47,277 bases of DNA. Origin: Mesobacillus subterraneus. Its GTDB lineage: Bacteria; Bacillota; Bacilli; Bacillales; Cytobacillaceae. Made by a program: the position numbers and the translations under genes. The DNA lies in contig NZ_JXIQ01000020.1 of assembly GCF_000934845.1 (NCBI RefSeq), positions 1 through 47,277 of the forward strand. The letters are read 5' to 3'. Each line of letters starts with the position of its first letter. Position 1 is the first letter of the stretch. The notes beneath the pieces are model-generated. The model did not search any database, was not told where the DNA came from, and saw nothing but the letters and a program-made list of their open reading frames with translations. Shown piece after piece: positions 20,483 through 27,890 of the stretch.

Positions 20483-20609
20483 CGTAAAAGCATATATTCA
20501 AATGGAATAAGGGCAATACCGATCTCTGAAAATGAGGTTGGAGCATGTCTTAGTTCTTATTTTGCGCTTCAGTATGCTATTATGAAGATAAAATGGAGGT
20601 GCACAGCTG

Positions 20610-20681
20610 ATGATTGTTGGCTTAACGGGCTGGGGAGACCATGAAAGTTTATATGAGGGCAAGATTAAATGGAAGAAATAA
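20610..20681 (+). pseudogene. yunF: N-terminal remnant of yunF (DUF72 protein)
   Basis: A 23-codon frame with a good ribosome-binding site (TGGAGG) encodes MIVGLTGWGDHESLY and eight more residues before TAA. MI-GLTGWGDH-LY is the start of YunF, a DUF72 protein of about 280 residues recalled from the same region of B. subtilis. Similarity stops near residue 17, and the frame then overlaps the start of yunD by 13 bp. The likely history is a deletion from early yunF to just before yunD. A functional micro-leader coupled to yunD is the alternative. Confidence 0.6.
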
Positions 20682-22051
20682 TCCATATATACCATACGAA
20701 TGATTTGCATAGCCATTTGGAGCACTGGCCGAGGATTCATAAGCTTGTAACTGAGCGACGGCGCTGGCATGTGGAAGAAGGCGACGAGGTTTTTGTGTTT
20801 GATATTGGCGATCATATGGACCGCTGGCACCCTTTATCAGATGCCACTCGGGGGAAGGCAAATTGCCGACTGCTGAATGAAGCAGGCTATGACGCCGGAA
20901 CCATTGGGAACAATGAGGGGATTACTCTCCCATTCGAGGATTTGGATTCGATGTATCAGGAAAAAGAATTTGAGATGCTGGTCGCAAATTTGTACAAACA
21001 GGATGGCAGCCGTCCAGCTTGGGCAAAACCATATCAAGTTTACATAAGCAAGAAAGGTACAAGGATTGGAGTGATTGGTGTCACGGTCCATTTCGGGCGA
21101 TTCTATGAGCAGCTCGGATGGAAGCTGACCGATCCGATGGAGGAAGTCAAGAACTGCGTTGAGGAGATTAAGGGAGAAAGTGATATCATCATTCTATTAT
21201 CCCATCTAGGGATTCATGATGATGAAAGAATTGCCTCTCTGTTCCCGGAAATCGACATCATTCTTGGCGGACACACCCATCATATTTTGCATCAAGGCAA
21301 GGAGGTAGGCTCCAGTTTGCTTGCGGGAGCCGGCAGATTTGGTTATTTTGCCGGTCATGTAACTGTCAAACTGGACGTTGATACGAAGCAGATTTTGGAG
21401 AAAACAGCTGTTTTGTATGAAATGATGGAAGAAGGCTTGAGTGATCGCGAAAAAGAAAAGGCTGCAGCCTTTTACAAGGAAGGGAAGGAATTGATGAGTG
21501 AACAGGTGACAATCCTCCCTGTTGAGTTAGCAGCAGACCCTATGCAGCATAACGAACTGGCAAGTCTGCTCGTTCAAGCTTTAAAGGAGTGGTGCAATGC
21601 GGACTGCGCGTTCATGAATGCTGGCATGATTCTCAAGGGGCTGAAGCAGGGGGAAGTTACCAGGTTCGACCTTCTCGAAATCTGTCCGCACCCGATCAAT
21701 CCTTGTACGATCACCATGTCAGGTGCGGAATTGAAAGAAATCCTCCTTCAGACGAGAGATGAAACATGGCCGCATATGCAGATAAAAGGATTTGGGTTTC
21801 GCGGCACTGTGATGGGGGTGATGGAATACGCTGGGATTGAATTTCGTCAAAAAGGCAATGTCCCGCAAGTGTTCATCAACGGGGAGCTAATTGCTGCGAA
21901 AAAGCAATACTTGCTAGCGATTCCCGATATGTTTACATTCGGCCGGTTTTTTCCGGAAATCCAGCGTGCTGAGGAAAAGCAATATTGGCTACCCGAGTTC
22001 CTCCGCCATCTGCTAGAGTGGAAGCTAACAAATAGGAAGATTACTATTTGA
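20669..22051 (+). CDS. yunD: 5'-nucleotidase/UDP-sugar hydrolase-type phosphoesterase YunD
   Basis: A 460-residue metallophosphoesterase with an N-terminal calcineurin-like domain and C-terminal 5'-nucleotidase domain. Metal ligands are in IYHTNDLHSHLEH, FDIGDHMDRWH, TIGNNEG and GGHTHHILH. C-terminal specificity motifs include LKEWCNADCAFMNAGMI and SGAELKEILLQT. There is no signal peptide, unlike the periplasmic UshA, so it is cytosolic. GAGGG (20655-20659) is the ribosome-binding site and lies inside the yunF remnant. yunC follows after 66 bp. Confidence 0.88.
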   Translation: MEEIIHIYHTNDLHSHLEHWPRIHKLVTERRRWHVEEGDEVFVFDIGDHMDRWHPLSDATRGKANCRLLNEAGYDAGTIGNNEGITLPFEDLDSMYQEKEFEMLVANLYKQDGSRPAWAKPYQVYISKKGTRIGVIGVTVHFGRFYEQLGWKLTDPMEEVKNCVEEIKGESDIIILLSHLGIHDDERIASLFPEIDIILGGHTHHILHQGKEVGSSLLAGAGRFGYFAGHVTVKLDVDTKQILEKTAVLYEMMEEGLSDREKEKAAAFYKEGKELMSEQVTILPVELAADPMQHNELASLLVQALKEWCNADCAFMNAGMILKGLKQGEVTRFDLLEICPHPINPCTITMSGAELKEILLQTRDETWPHMQIKGFGFRGTVMGVMEYAGIEFRQKGNVPQVFINGELIAAKKQYLLAIPDMFTFGRFFPEIQRAEEKQYWLPEFLRHLLEWKLTNRKITI

Positions 22052-22117
22052 GAAACGTCACGCTTTTCCTGCCACCCTCATAGAGTGTTATTGGGATGGA
22101 AGGGAGGAGTTTTGGTC

Positions 22118-22420
22118 ATGATCGATTTGTCACCCATTGAAATCGAAGGCAAAACATTTTTATCCATATCTGTAAAATTGCCGAAAACAAACCTGTTAGT
22201 CGTAACCGGCGACAAAGGCTATATAATGTGCGGAGCTCTTGATGTCGCGCTTCTCAATGAAAAGCTCAAGAGCAGGAAAATCATTGCAGGCAGGGCTGTT
22301 GGCGTTAAGACGATTGAAGAATTGCTTGAAGCACCACTCGAGTCTGTAACAAACGAGGCGGAGAATCTCGGCGCTGCAAAAGGAATGATCGGCAAGAAAG
22401 CATTGCTGCTAATGAACTAA
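22118..22420 (+). CDS. yunC: YunC, DUF1805 family
   Basis: A 100-residue protein of the YunC/DUF1805 family, whose function is unknown. The hallmark GYIMCGALDVALLNEKL and the block AGRAVGVKTIEELL followed by APLESVT are intact. AGGGAGG lies upstream; TTG 22112 is an alternative start two codons earlier, but ATG 22118 gives the family N-terminus. A terminator follows directly. It is in the same order with yunD as in B. subtilis. Confidence 0.9.
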   Translation: MIDLSPIEIEGKTFLSISVKLPKTNLLVVTGDKGYIMCGALDVALLNEKLKSRKIIAGRAVGVKTIEELLEAPLESVTNEAENLGAAKGMIGKKALLLMN

Positions 22421-22444
22421 CCCGCTTCTGCGGTTATAGCACGG

Positions 22445-22477
22445 AAAAAAGACAGCCTTATTAGTTGTCTTTTTTTA
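22445..22477 (+). terminator. Terminator of yunDC
   Basis: AAAAAAGACA (22445-22454) pairs with TGTCTTTTTT (22466-22475). The T-run is partly in the stem, and the A-run on the other side could also serve minus-strand transcripts. Confidence 0.75.
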
Positions 22478-22582
22478 TTGGCAAGAGGCGAAGTCGAAAA
22501 GAGGGTCGAGGAGTTTCTGGCCAATGGCTTGCCTAAGCATTGGTGCTGCGCAAGAATCCGACGTTATTTAAACAGCTGCCCA

Positions 22583-22684
22583 GGTTACGAGCAGAAAGTT
22601 GTCGAGAAAACCCCGTTATTTTGACAGGTTTGGGGGTTACGAGCAGAAAGTTGTCGAGAAAACCCCGTTATTTTGACAGATTCG
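22583..22684 (+). repeat. Covarying 41-nt hairpin repeat (family B), 52-bp tandem
   Basis: Two near-identical 52-bp units abut (22583-22634 and 22635-22681, the second cut short). The complete hairpin is 22619-22659: arm TTTTGAC, 27-nt loop starting AGGTTTGGG and ending AAGTT, arm GTCGAGA (pairing with G-U wobble). Linkers are the 11-mer AAACCCCGTTA. The left end has only a right arm, and the right end only a left arm (22671-22677), after which the array breaks into the sinR-like remnant. The rest of the 22421-22957 gap has an imperfect hairpin at 22521-22543 and no gene. Confidence 0.85.
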
Positions 22685-22789
22685 TTTGAAATTCCGTTCC
22701 AAGGATTTTAAATAGGATTTTGCGAAGCCAGCTTTTGCTGCTAACTCGGATAGGGGAATTCTTTTTTCGTGTACTCTTTGTGAAATCAT
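22685..22789 (-). pseudogene. Truncated SinR-like HTH remnant
   Basis: The minus strand reads MISQRVHEKRIPLSELAAKA then GFAKSYLKSLERN, which resembles the N-terminus of SinR (a DNA-binding Xre/HTH repressor of biofilm genes: GQRI, LSELAEKAGVAKSYLSSIERN). About two residues are missing before the second helix. Similarity stops after the recognition-helix region, right where the 52-bp repeat begins, so the rest of the gene is lost. No good ribosome-binding site is seen. It is a small fragment, so the similarity needs a profile search. Confidence 0.5.
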
Positions 22790-22799
22790 CCTGAAGCAG

Positions 22800-22827
22800 T
22801 AAAAAAAGTAGGCGTTTAAGCCGATAT
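22800..22827 (+). promoter_or_regulatory. Candidate sigma-D promoter of the HD-GYP gene
   Basis: GCCGATAT (22820-22827) is an exact sigma-D -10 element. TAAA (22800-22803) lies 16 bp upstream (optimal is 15). It points at the HD-GYP gene, 130 bp downstream. It would tie the enzyme to the motility regulon. Confidence 0.5.
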
Positions 22828-22957
22828 AGAAAACAAATGAACCAATGATTTGGAATTGTGGTAGAATATAAGAAAATATTGTCGTATTATGTAAATATTT
22901 CTTTATTTTACGATCAGGCACTATAGCCGCCAACAAACAGATAAAGTGGGAATGAAC

Positions 22958-24070
22958 ATGAGACTTGTAGCCACCACATCGGTAGCAGAAGGGGCTTTAC
23001 TTGGAAAAGCCATTTATAATGACAAGGGCCAGACCCTGCTGAATGTAGGGGTAAGGCTAGAGCGGAAAATGCTGAAGCGCCTTGAAGAGTTTGGGATTAA
23101 TTATATCTATATTATGGATCCGGATACGGATGATATTGTTTTTAAGAACTCGATATCAGAGGAATTGCGGATCAATGCGATCATGACGATCGGTGAAACC
23201 TTCAAACAAGTTCAAATGGATTCCAAGATCTCGCACACCTTCGTTTTGGAAAAATCAGCTAAAAAATTTAAGATGCTAATTGTTGCTTTACTTGATGAAT
23301 TAAATAGCAGCAAAGCGTTATTGAACCTTCTTTCGGACGTATTCTTGCATGATCATTATATCTTTTCGCATAGTTTGAACGTCACGCTTTACTCCCTTGC
23401 AATTGGAATCGAAATGAAGCTGTCTCCGAAAGAATTGGAGCAACTCGGACTTGGGGCGATTTTGCATGATGTAGGCAAAATGAAGGTTCCTGAAGCTATT
23501 TTAACGAAGCCGGGTAAATTGACTGCAGAGGAATTCGAGATTATCAAGGAGCATGCAGAGGACGGCTTCCAGATGCTCAGGAATATACCCACTATCTCGC
23601 TGATTGTTGCTCATTGTGCGTATCAGCATCATGAACGTTTGAATGGCGGGGGTTACCCGCGAGGACTGAAAGAGGAAGAAATCCATTTATTTGGAAAAAT
23701 TCTCGGAGTCGCGGATGTATTTGATGCAGTTACCTCGAATCGGGTTTACCGGCCAGCGATGCTGCCGCATGAAGGTTTGGAAATTCTTTATTCCGGTGTA
23801 GGAAGCCTGTTTGACCCAAAGATTGTCGACGCCTTTCGCAGAGCTGTCGCAATCTACCCAACCGGTTTGACTGTCACCTTGAGTGATGGCCGAGTGGGAG
23901 TAGTTGCTGAACAGAATGCCGGTTTGAGTGAGCGGCCGATTATCCGAATTCTTGAAGAAGGTGGCTGTAGAGTAGAGCAGCCATACCACCTTGATTTAAA
24001 ATCAAATCTCTCATTGATGATTGTCAGCTGCGACACGATCATTCAATATGAATACGCCAATAATTATTAG
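22958..24070 (+). CDS. HD-GYP domain c-di-GMP phosphodiesterase
   Basis: A 370-residue cytosolic protein with an N-terminal region of about 120 residues of unknown fold (MRLVATTSVAEGALLGKAIY) and an HD-GYP domain from about residue 125. The metal/catalytic dyad is His170-Asp171 (AILHDVGKMKVP), followed by HHERLNGGGYPRG (224-236), where GGGYP replaces DGSGYP of the canonical motif but keeps the GYP core. It probably hydrolyses c-di-GMP. The frame is open to 22946; ATG 22958 is the family-like start, but ATG 22952 is possible. It is inserted between yunC and yunB, which adjoin in B. subtilis, so it is an insertion relative to that genome. Confidence 0.85.
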   Translation: MRLVATTSVAEGALLGKAIYNDKGQTLLNVGVRLERKMLKRLEEFGINYIYIMDPDTDDIVFKNSISEELRINAIMTIGETFKQVQMDSKISHTFVLEKSAKKFKMLIVALLDELNSSKALLNLLSDVFLHDHYIFSHSLNVTLYSLAIGIEMKLSPKELEQLGLGAILHDVGKMKVPEAILTKPGKLTAEEFEIIKEHAEDGFQMLRNIPTISLIVAHCAYQHHERLNGGGYPRGLKEEEIHLFGKILGVADVFDAVTSNRVYRPAMLPHEGLEILYSGVGSLFDPKIVDAFRRAVAIYPTGLTVTLSDGRVGVVAEQNAGLSERPIIRILEEGGCRVEQPYHLDLKSNLSLMIVSCDTIIQYEYANNY

Positions 24071-24085
24071 ATTTTAAGGCAAGTT

Positions 24086-24122
24086 CCCCCTTATGAAGCA
24101 TACATATAGCTTTAGAGGGGGG
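24086..24122 (+). promoter_or_regulatory. Hairpin covering the yunB ribosome-binding site
   Basis: CCCCC (24086-24090) pairs with GGGGG (24117-24121), continued by GAAGC (24095-24099) with GCTTT (24109-24113) including a wobble, and a 9-nt loop. The 3' arm is the yunB ribosome-binding site (GGGGGG before TTG 24130). The T-tract after it is poor, so terminator function for the HD-GYP gene is possible but weak. Confidence 0.5.
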
Positions 24123-24129
24123 ATTTGTT

Positions 24130-24888
24130 TTGCCAAAATTCGGTCGGCGGATGCCTCGCAAAGGCCCTTTGCCATTAAGGTACGTCATCCTGCTTACGTT
24201 CGTTTTTTTTTCTTTTTCCACAGCGGCAGGACTTTGGATCATAGATAAAGGGCTCGAACCGACATTGATGAGATATGCAGAATCACAGACGAGAAAAATT
24301 GCCACGATGGTCATCAATAATGCGATTAATAAAGAAATCGCCAGTGGGATGGATATTGATAAAGTACTCGAGTTTGTGCCAATAGATGGCGGAACAACCA
24401 CAATCGTAAAATTTAATACCGAAATTATCAATCGGGTAAAAGCAGAAACCACCAATTTAGTACAAATGAACCTGAAAGAAGCGGAAAGAGGAAATCTTAG
24501 CTCGCTTGATTTGGGCTCTAATATAGAAAATGTTCCAAATGAAGAAGACAGGAAAGCGGGCATCGTCTATTATATTCCACTGGGGAAAGCTACGAAAAAT
24601 GTACTACTCGGGAATACGGGCCCAATGGTTCCGGTGAAGTTCACTGCAATCGGCGATGTGACAGCGGATGTTGTCTGGGATACAGAAGAGTATGGAATCA
24701 ACAACAGCCTCATTAATGTTTCCGTGCGAGTTAAGGCAAATGTGCAAATCATTATTCCTTTTGCGACGGAGATCGCAACCGTCCAGGAAGATATTCCAAT
24801 TGGAAGTTTTTACTATCCTGGAAAAGTTCCGCAGTTTTACAATGGCGGTGGAGTTGCTTCCCCAGCCATTCAGCTTCCAGGAAAATAA
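24130..24888 (+). CDS. yunB: Sporulation protein YunB
   Basis: A 252-residue protein with a basic N-terminus (MPKFGRRMPRKGPLP) and a single membrane segment near residues 16-36 (LRYVILLTFVFFSFSTAAG), so the bulk lies outside the membrane. The C-terminal blocks IPLGKATKNVLLGNTGPMVPV and YYPGKVPQFYNGGG are characteristic. B. subtilis yunB is needed for normal sporulation and is expressed in the mother cell; the biochemical role is unknown. The start is TTG after GGGGGG. In B. subtilis it lies beside yunC and lytH; here the HD-GYP and transporter genes come between. Confidence 0.9.
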   Translation: MPKFGRRMPRKGPLPLRYVILLTFVFFSFSTAAGLWIIDKGLEPTLMRYAESQTRKIATMVINNAINKEIASGMDIDKVLEFVPIDGGTTTIVKFNTEIINRVKAETTNLVQMNLKEAERGNLSSLDLGSNIENVPNEEDRKAGIVYYIPLGKATKNVLLGNTGPMVPVKFTAIGDVTADVVWDTEEYGINNSLINVSVRVKANVQIIIPFATEIATVQEDIPIGSFYYPGKVPQFYNGGGVASPAIQLPGK

Positions 24889-24929
24889 GGCATTTGTGAA
24901 AAGAAAATTATTATGAATCCAATAATATT

Positions 24930-24958
24930 TTGACAAGTCGTTGAAAACTAGCTATACT
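24930..24958 (+). promoter_or_regulatory. Strong promoter of the sodium symporter gene
   Basis: TTGACA (24930-24935) and TATACT (24953-24958), 17 bp apart. The leader of about 75 nt is AT-rich and contains the partly repeated CTAGTTAGTTAG before the ribosome-binding site. Confidence 0.8.
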
Positions 24959-25040
24959 ACTTTTAGACTAAATTAATAAATCTGAAAATATTAAACTTTC
25001 TAATTCATCTAGTTAGTTAGTGCAACGAGGAGGAGTCAAA

Positions 25041-26528
25041 ATGGAAAATCGTCCGCAGTGGGGAACAAGGGCGGGGTTTATTTTAGCGGCAATCGGATCT
25101 GCAGTTGGGTTGGGAAATATTTGGAGGTTCCCGGCAGTAGCCTATGAAAACGGAGGCGGTGCATTCTTCATACCGTATTTGTTTGCGTTGCTGACAGCAG
25201 GTATCCCGCTGCTGATCATGGAGTTTACCATCGGCCATAAGTATAGAGGTTCATCCCCATTATCATTGGCTCGAATGAATAAAAAGTGGGAATGGCTTGG
25301 CTGGTGGCAGGTTGCAGTTTCGTTTGTGATCTCAACCTATTATGCAGGAATAATTGCATGGTCCGGTTCATATGCATTTTTCTCATTTGGCGAGAAATGG
25401 GGAAAAGATCCAGAAGGTTTCTTTTTTGGGAATTATCTAAAGCTTGCAGAAACTCCAGGGGATATCGGCGGCATCGTTCCAGGAGTCTTTTGGCCTATGG
25501 TTCTCGTTTGGGGAGTTACGTTCTTTGTCCTTTTAAAAGGTGTGAAAAAAGGAATTGAAGTTGCAAGCAAAATTATGATTCCTACACTAATCGTGCTTTT
25601 CCTGATCATTGTTATCAGGGCGTTGACTTTAGATGGCGCAGCACAAGGTCTGGATGCATTCTTCAAGCCGAATTGGGATACCATTGCCGATCCAAAAGTA
25701 TGGGTGGCTGCATATGGTCAAATTTTCTTCAGTTTATCAATTGGTTTTGCTATTATGATAACTTATTCTAGCTATTTGCCTGAGAAGACAGATTTAACGA
25801 ATAGTGCATTTATCACGGGTTTTGCTAACTCAGGGTTCGAATTATTAGCAGGTATCGGTGTATTTGCCGCCCTCGGCTTCATGGCTAATCAGGCAAATGT
25901 ACCGGTAAGCGAAGTAGTAGCAGGAGGTGTGGGACTGGCATTCGTGGTCTTCCCGCGCATTATCAGTGAGTTCCCGGCCTTTAACGGGTTCTTCGGGTTT
26001 GCGTTCTTTACTTGCCTAGTGCTTGCCGGGTTAACATCCTTGATTTCCATTGTCGAAACGTATGTTGCTGGTGTGCAAGAAAAATTCAATATCAGCAGAA
26101 CGAAAGCGGTTCTAGTTGGCGGCGGTTTATCTGCATTGCTTTCCATCTTGATTGCAACAAGGGGCGGTTTGTACTTTCTTGATGCAGCGGATTATTTTAT
26201 TAACCAATTCGGTGTTGCTCTTGCAGGCCTAGTTGAAGTAATCGCGGTTGTATGGGTAATGAAAGAATTGAAAAATCTGCAAAATCACACAAATGAAATT
26301 TCCGATGTAAGCGTTGGTACATGGTGGAGATTCAGCCTTGGCATCATCACCCCTGTTGTCTTGGGCTATATGATGGTACAGAACCTTGTGACAAACATCA
26401 AGGAAAATTATGAAGGCTATCCAACTAGCTTCCTCCTTTACAGTGGTTGGGGAGTAGCTGTTGCTGCAATAATAATTGGGATTGTCCTTGCTGCAATCAA
26501 GTGGGACAAGGATATTACCATTTCCTAA
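25041..26528 (+). CDS. Sodium-dependent transporter, NSS/SNF family (methionine/alanine importer-like)
   Basis: A 495-residue membrane protein with 11-12 predicted helices. The signature AAIGSAVGLGNIWRFPAVAYENGGGAF is the Na+-binding first helix (unwound AVGLGN). It imports an amino acid with sodium; the substrate cannot be read from sequence. The tiny ORF that follows at once looks like MetS, so a methionine/alanine importer of the MetP type is my best guess. GAGGAGG precedes ATG 25041 (the frame opens at 25020). The gene is not in this place in B. subtilis. Confidence 0.88.
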   Translation: MENRPQWGTRAGFILAAIGSAVGLGNIWRFPAVAYENGGGAFFIPYLFALLTAGIPLLIMEFTIGHKYRGSSPLSLARMNKKWEWLGWWQVAVSFVISTYYAGIIAWSGSYAFFSFGEKWGKDPEGFFFGNYLKLAETPGDIGGIVPGVFWPMVLVWGVTFFVLLKGVKKGIEVASKIMIPTLIVLFLIIVIRALTLDGAAQGLDAFFKPNWDTIADPKVWVAAYGQIFFSLSIGFAIMITYSSYLPEKTDLTNSAFITGFANSGFELLAGIGVFAALGFMANQANVPVSEVVAGGVGLAFVVFPRIISEFPAFNGFFGFAFFTCLVLAGLTSLISIVETYVAGVQEKFNISRTKAVLVGGGLSALLSILIATRGGLYFLDAADYFINQFGVALAGLVEVIAVVWVMKELKNLQNHTNEISDVSVGTWWRFSLGIITPVVLGYMMVQNLVTNIKENYEGYPTSFLLYSGWGVAVAAIIIGIVLAAIKWDKDITIS

Positions 26529-26549
26529 AAAGAAGGGGGTTTCATCATC

Positions 26550-26657
26550 ATGTCAGCAAGTGCGATCGCAATGATGCTAATCGGAATGATCATTATTTGG
26601 GGCGGCCTAATTGCAAGCGTGGCCGTAGCGGTTAAAAAGGGAAGAGAAGCAAAATAA
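26550..26657 (+). CDS. metS: MetS-family NSS transporter small subunit
   Basis: A 35-codon gene, 21 bp after the transporter. The peptide MSASAIAMMLIGMIIIWGGL then IASVAVAVKKGREAK is a single membrane helix with a short basic tail. This is the pattern of MetS, the small subunit required by the Corynebacterium MetP methionine/alanine symporter and paired with many NSS genes. AAGGGGG lies 7-13 nt before the ATG. Probably required for function or stability of the transporter upstream. Confidence 0.85.
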   Translation: MSASAIAMMLIGMIIIWGGLIASVAVAVKKGREAK

Positions 26658-26660
26658 AAA

Positions 26661-26687
26661 GGACCGGGCGCAGTTTGCCCGGTTTTC
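26661..26687. terminator. Bidirectional terminator between metS and lytH
   Basis: ACCGGGC (26663-26669) and GCCCGGT (26677-26683) flank a 7-nt loop, with TTTTCTT after it and an A-run before it. Nearly identical in stem, loop and tail to the terminator at 118-151. Confidence 0.85.
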
Positions 26688-27686
26688 TTAATTTTTTAAT
26701 CTTGCTCGTTCTTTTCTGGCCCATATTTTCAAATGAGGGTATGGATCAAACGACCATTCAGTATAGCCATTGTCCTTGTACATTCCATAATGAAGGTGGG
26801 GCGGGAATTTTCCGCTTGTTCCAGGAGGACCATAACCTGAGCTCCCAACACCGCCAATTATTGTACCAGGTTCAACGATTTGCCCTGCCTTAAGATCCTT
26901 AGCAAAGCCGCTCAAGTGGGCATAATAATGGTAGGTATTATTAATATCGCGTATGCCGACACGCCATCCGCCGTATTTATTCCAGCCCTTCATTTCGACG
27001 ATCCCGTAGCCTGTGGCCCGAACGGGAACACCATAACCAGCAAAAATATCTGTTCCTTCATGGATCCTTCTGCCCCCCCAGCCACGGGCATCACCCCAGG
27101 TGTTGTTATAGCTGTGAATGCTCCTAAGAGGGAGAGGGAAGACATGGGTATCAAGATCTAAACGTCCAAAGTGTTTATAGATCATCGCTTTTCCGATGAT
27201 GATCCCGACAGTCTTGTCACGTTTATAGTAGCTCCAGAGGCCGATTTTTATATTCTCATGGTCTGTGCCATACTTTAAGAGATATTGGGCGAAAGCATGC
27301 ACTACATCTTCATCGTCCTTCCGGCTTGCTTTTCCGTCCCCATTTCCATCGAAACCAATTCCATTAAAAAATTGGATCGACACTGGGTTTTCATCTTCCG
27401 GGTTTGGATTCAGAAGTCCAGCCCATTCTTCCGGCTTAAAGTAAATTCCGGCAATTCCCTCCGCTTTCGGCAAATCCTTTCGTGCCTGACGCACATTCCG
27501 CTCGTATTGATCGACAGCAGCAAGATAATACCAGGGGATTTGCGTAACAGCTTCCACTTGGGTGTATAGATCCATTCTTTTTTTATAAATATCCTGTTCC
27601 TGTTCCTGCTCTGCTGCAGACGCGAGATCCACCGTAAGGACAAGGGATAGAAATAGAAAACCGATAACTGCTTTAAGAGATTTCAC
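26688..27686 (-). CDS. lytH: Sporulation peptidoglycan endopeptidase LytH (YunA), M23 family
   Basis: A 332-residue exported protein. A signal peptide (KAVIGFLFLSLVLTVDLASAA) is followed by a helical lytic-transglycosylase-like part and a C-terminal M23 zinc peptidase domain: IHEGTDIFAGYG and HLHYGMYKDNG give the ligands. In B. subtilis LytH cuts L-Ala side-chains during cortex maturation and is expressed in the mother cell. Start GTG 27686 follows GGGAGG; ATG 27710 would place the ribosome-binding site within the gene. Shares a bidirectional terminator with metS. Confidence 0.88.
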   Translation of the reverse strand: MKSLKAVIGFLFLSLVLTVDLASAAEQEQEQDIYKKRMDLYTQVEAVTQIPWYYLAAVDQYERNVRQARKDLPKAEGIAGIYFKPEEWAGLLNPNPEDENPVSIQFFNGIGFDGNGDGKASRKDDEDVVHAFAQYLLKYGTDHENIKIGLWSYYKRDKTVGIIIGKAMIYKHFGRLDLDTHVFPLPLRSIHSYNNTWGDARGWGGRRIHEGTDIFAGYGVPVRATGYGIVEMKGWNKYGGWRVGIRDINNTYHYYAHLSGFAKDLKAGQIVEPGTIIGGVGSSGYGPPGTSGKFPPHLHYGMYKDNGYTEWSFDPYPHLKIWARKERARLKN

Positions 27687-27890
27687 TGTAATCCTCCCTT
27701 CATGATTCATTCCTTTTCATAATGTAGTTTGCGATGGTGAGGGATTTTCATAAATATCAAATAATGGTAATCGCAGAATATCGTACTTGTCGATCGATTT
27801 TCATTATGTTAAAGTGACATCAGAAGCTGTATGCTGGCCCTGATTTTTCATGGTGTACTTGATGAGTGCAGCGGGAATGGAGTGAAAATA

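Noticed and set aside
22479-22620. Open frame reading EVEKRVEEFLANGLPKHW after yunC
   Set aside because: It begins in the terminator, has no ribosome-binding site and ends within the repeat; at most a decayed fragment, and I could not match it to a family.
22583-22681. CRISPR array
   Set aside because: The unit is a hairpin of 41 nt with 11-nt linkers that are nearly the same in each copy; there are no unique spacers and no cas genes.
24039-24563. Minus-strand frame of 174 codons opposite yunB
   Set aside because: YunB on the plus strand is clearly real; this frame has no start signal or similarity.
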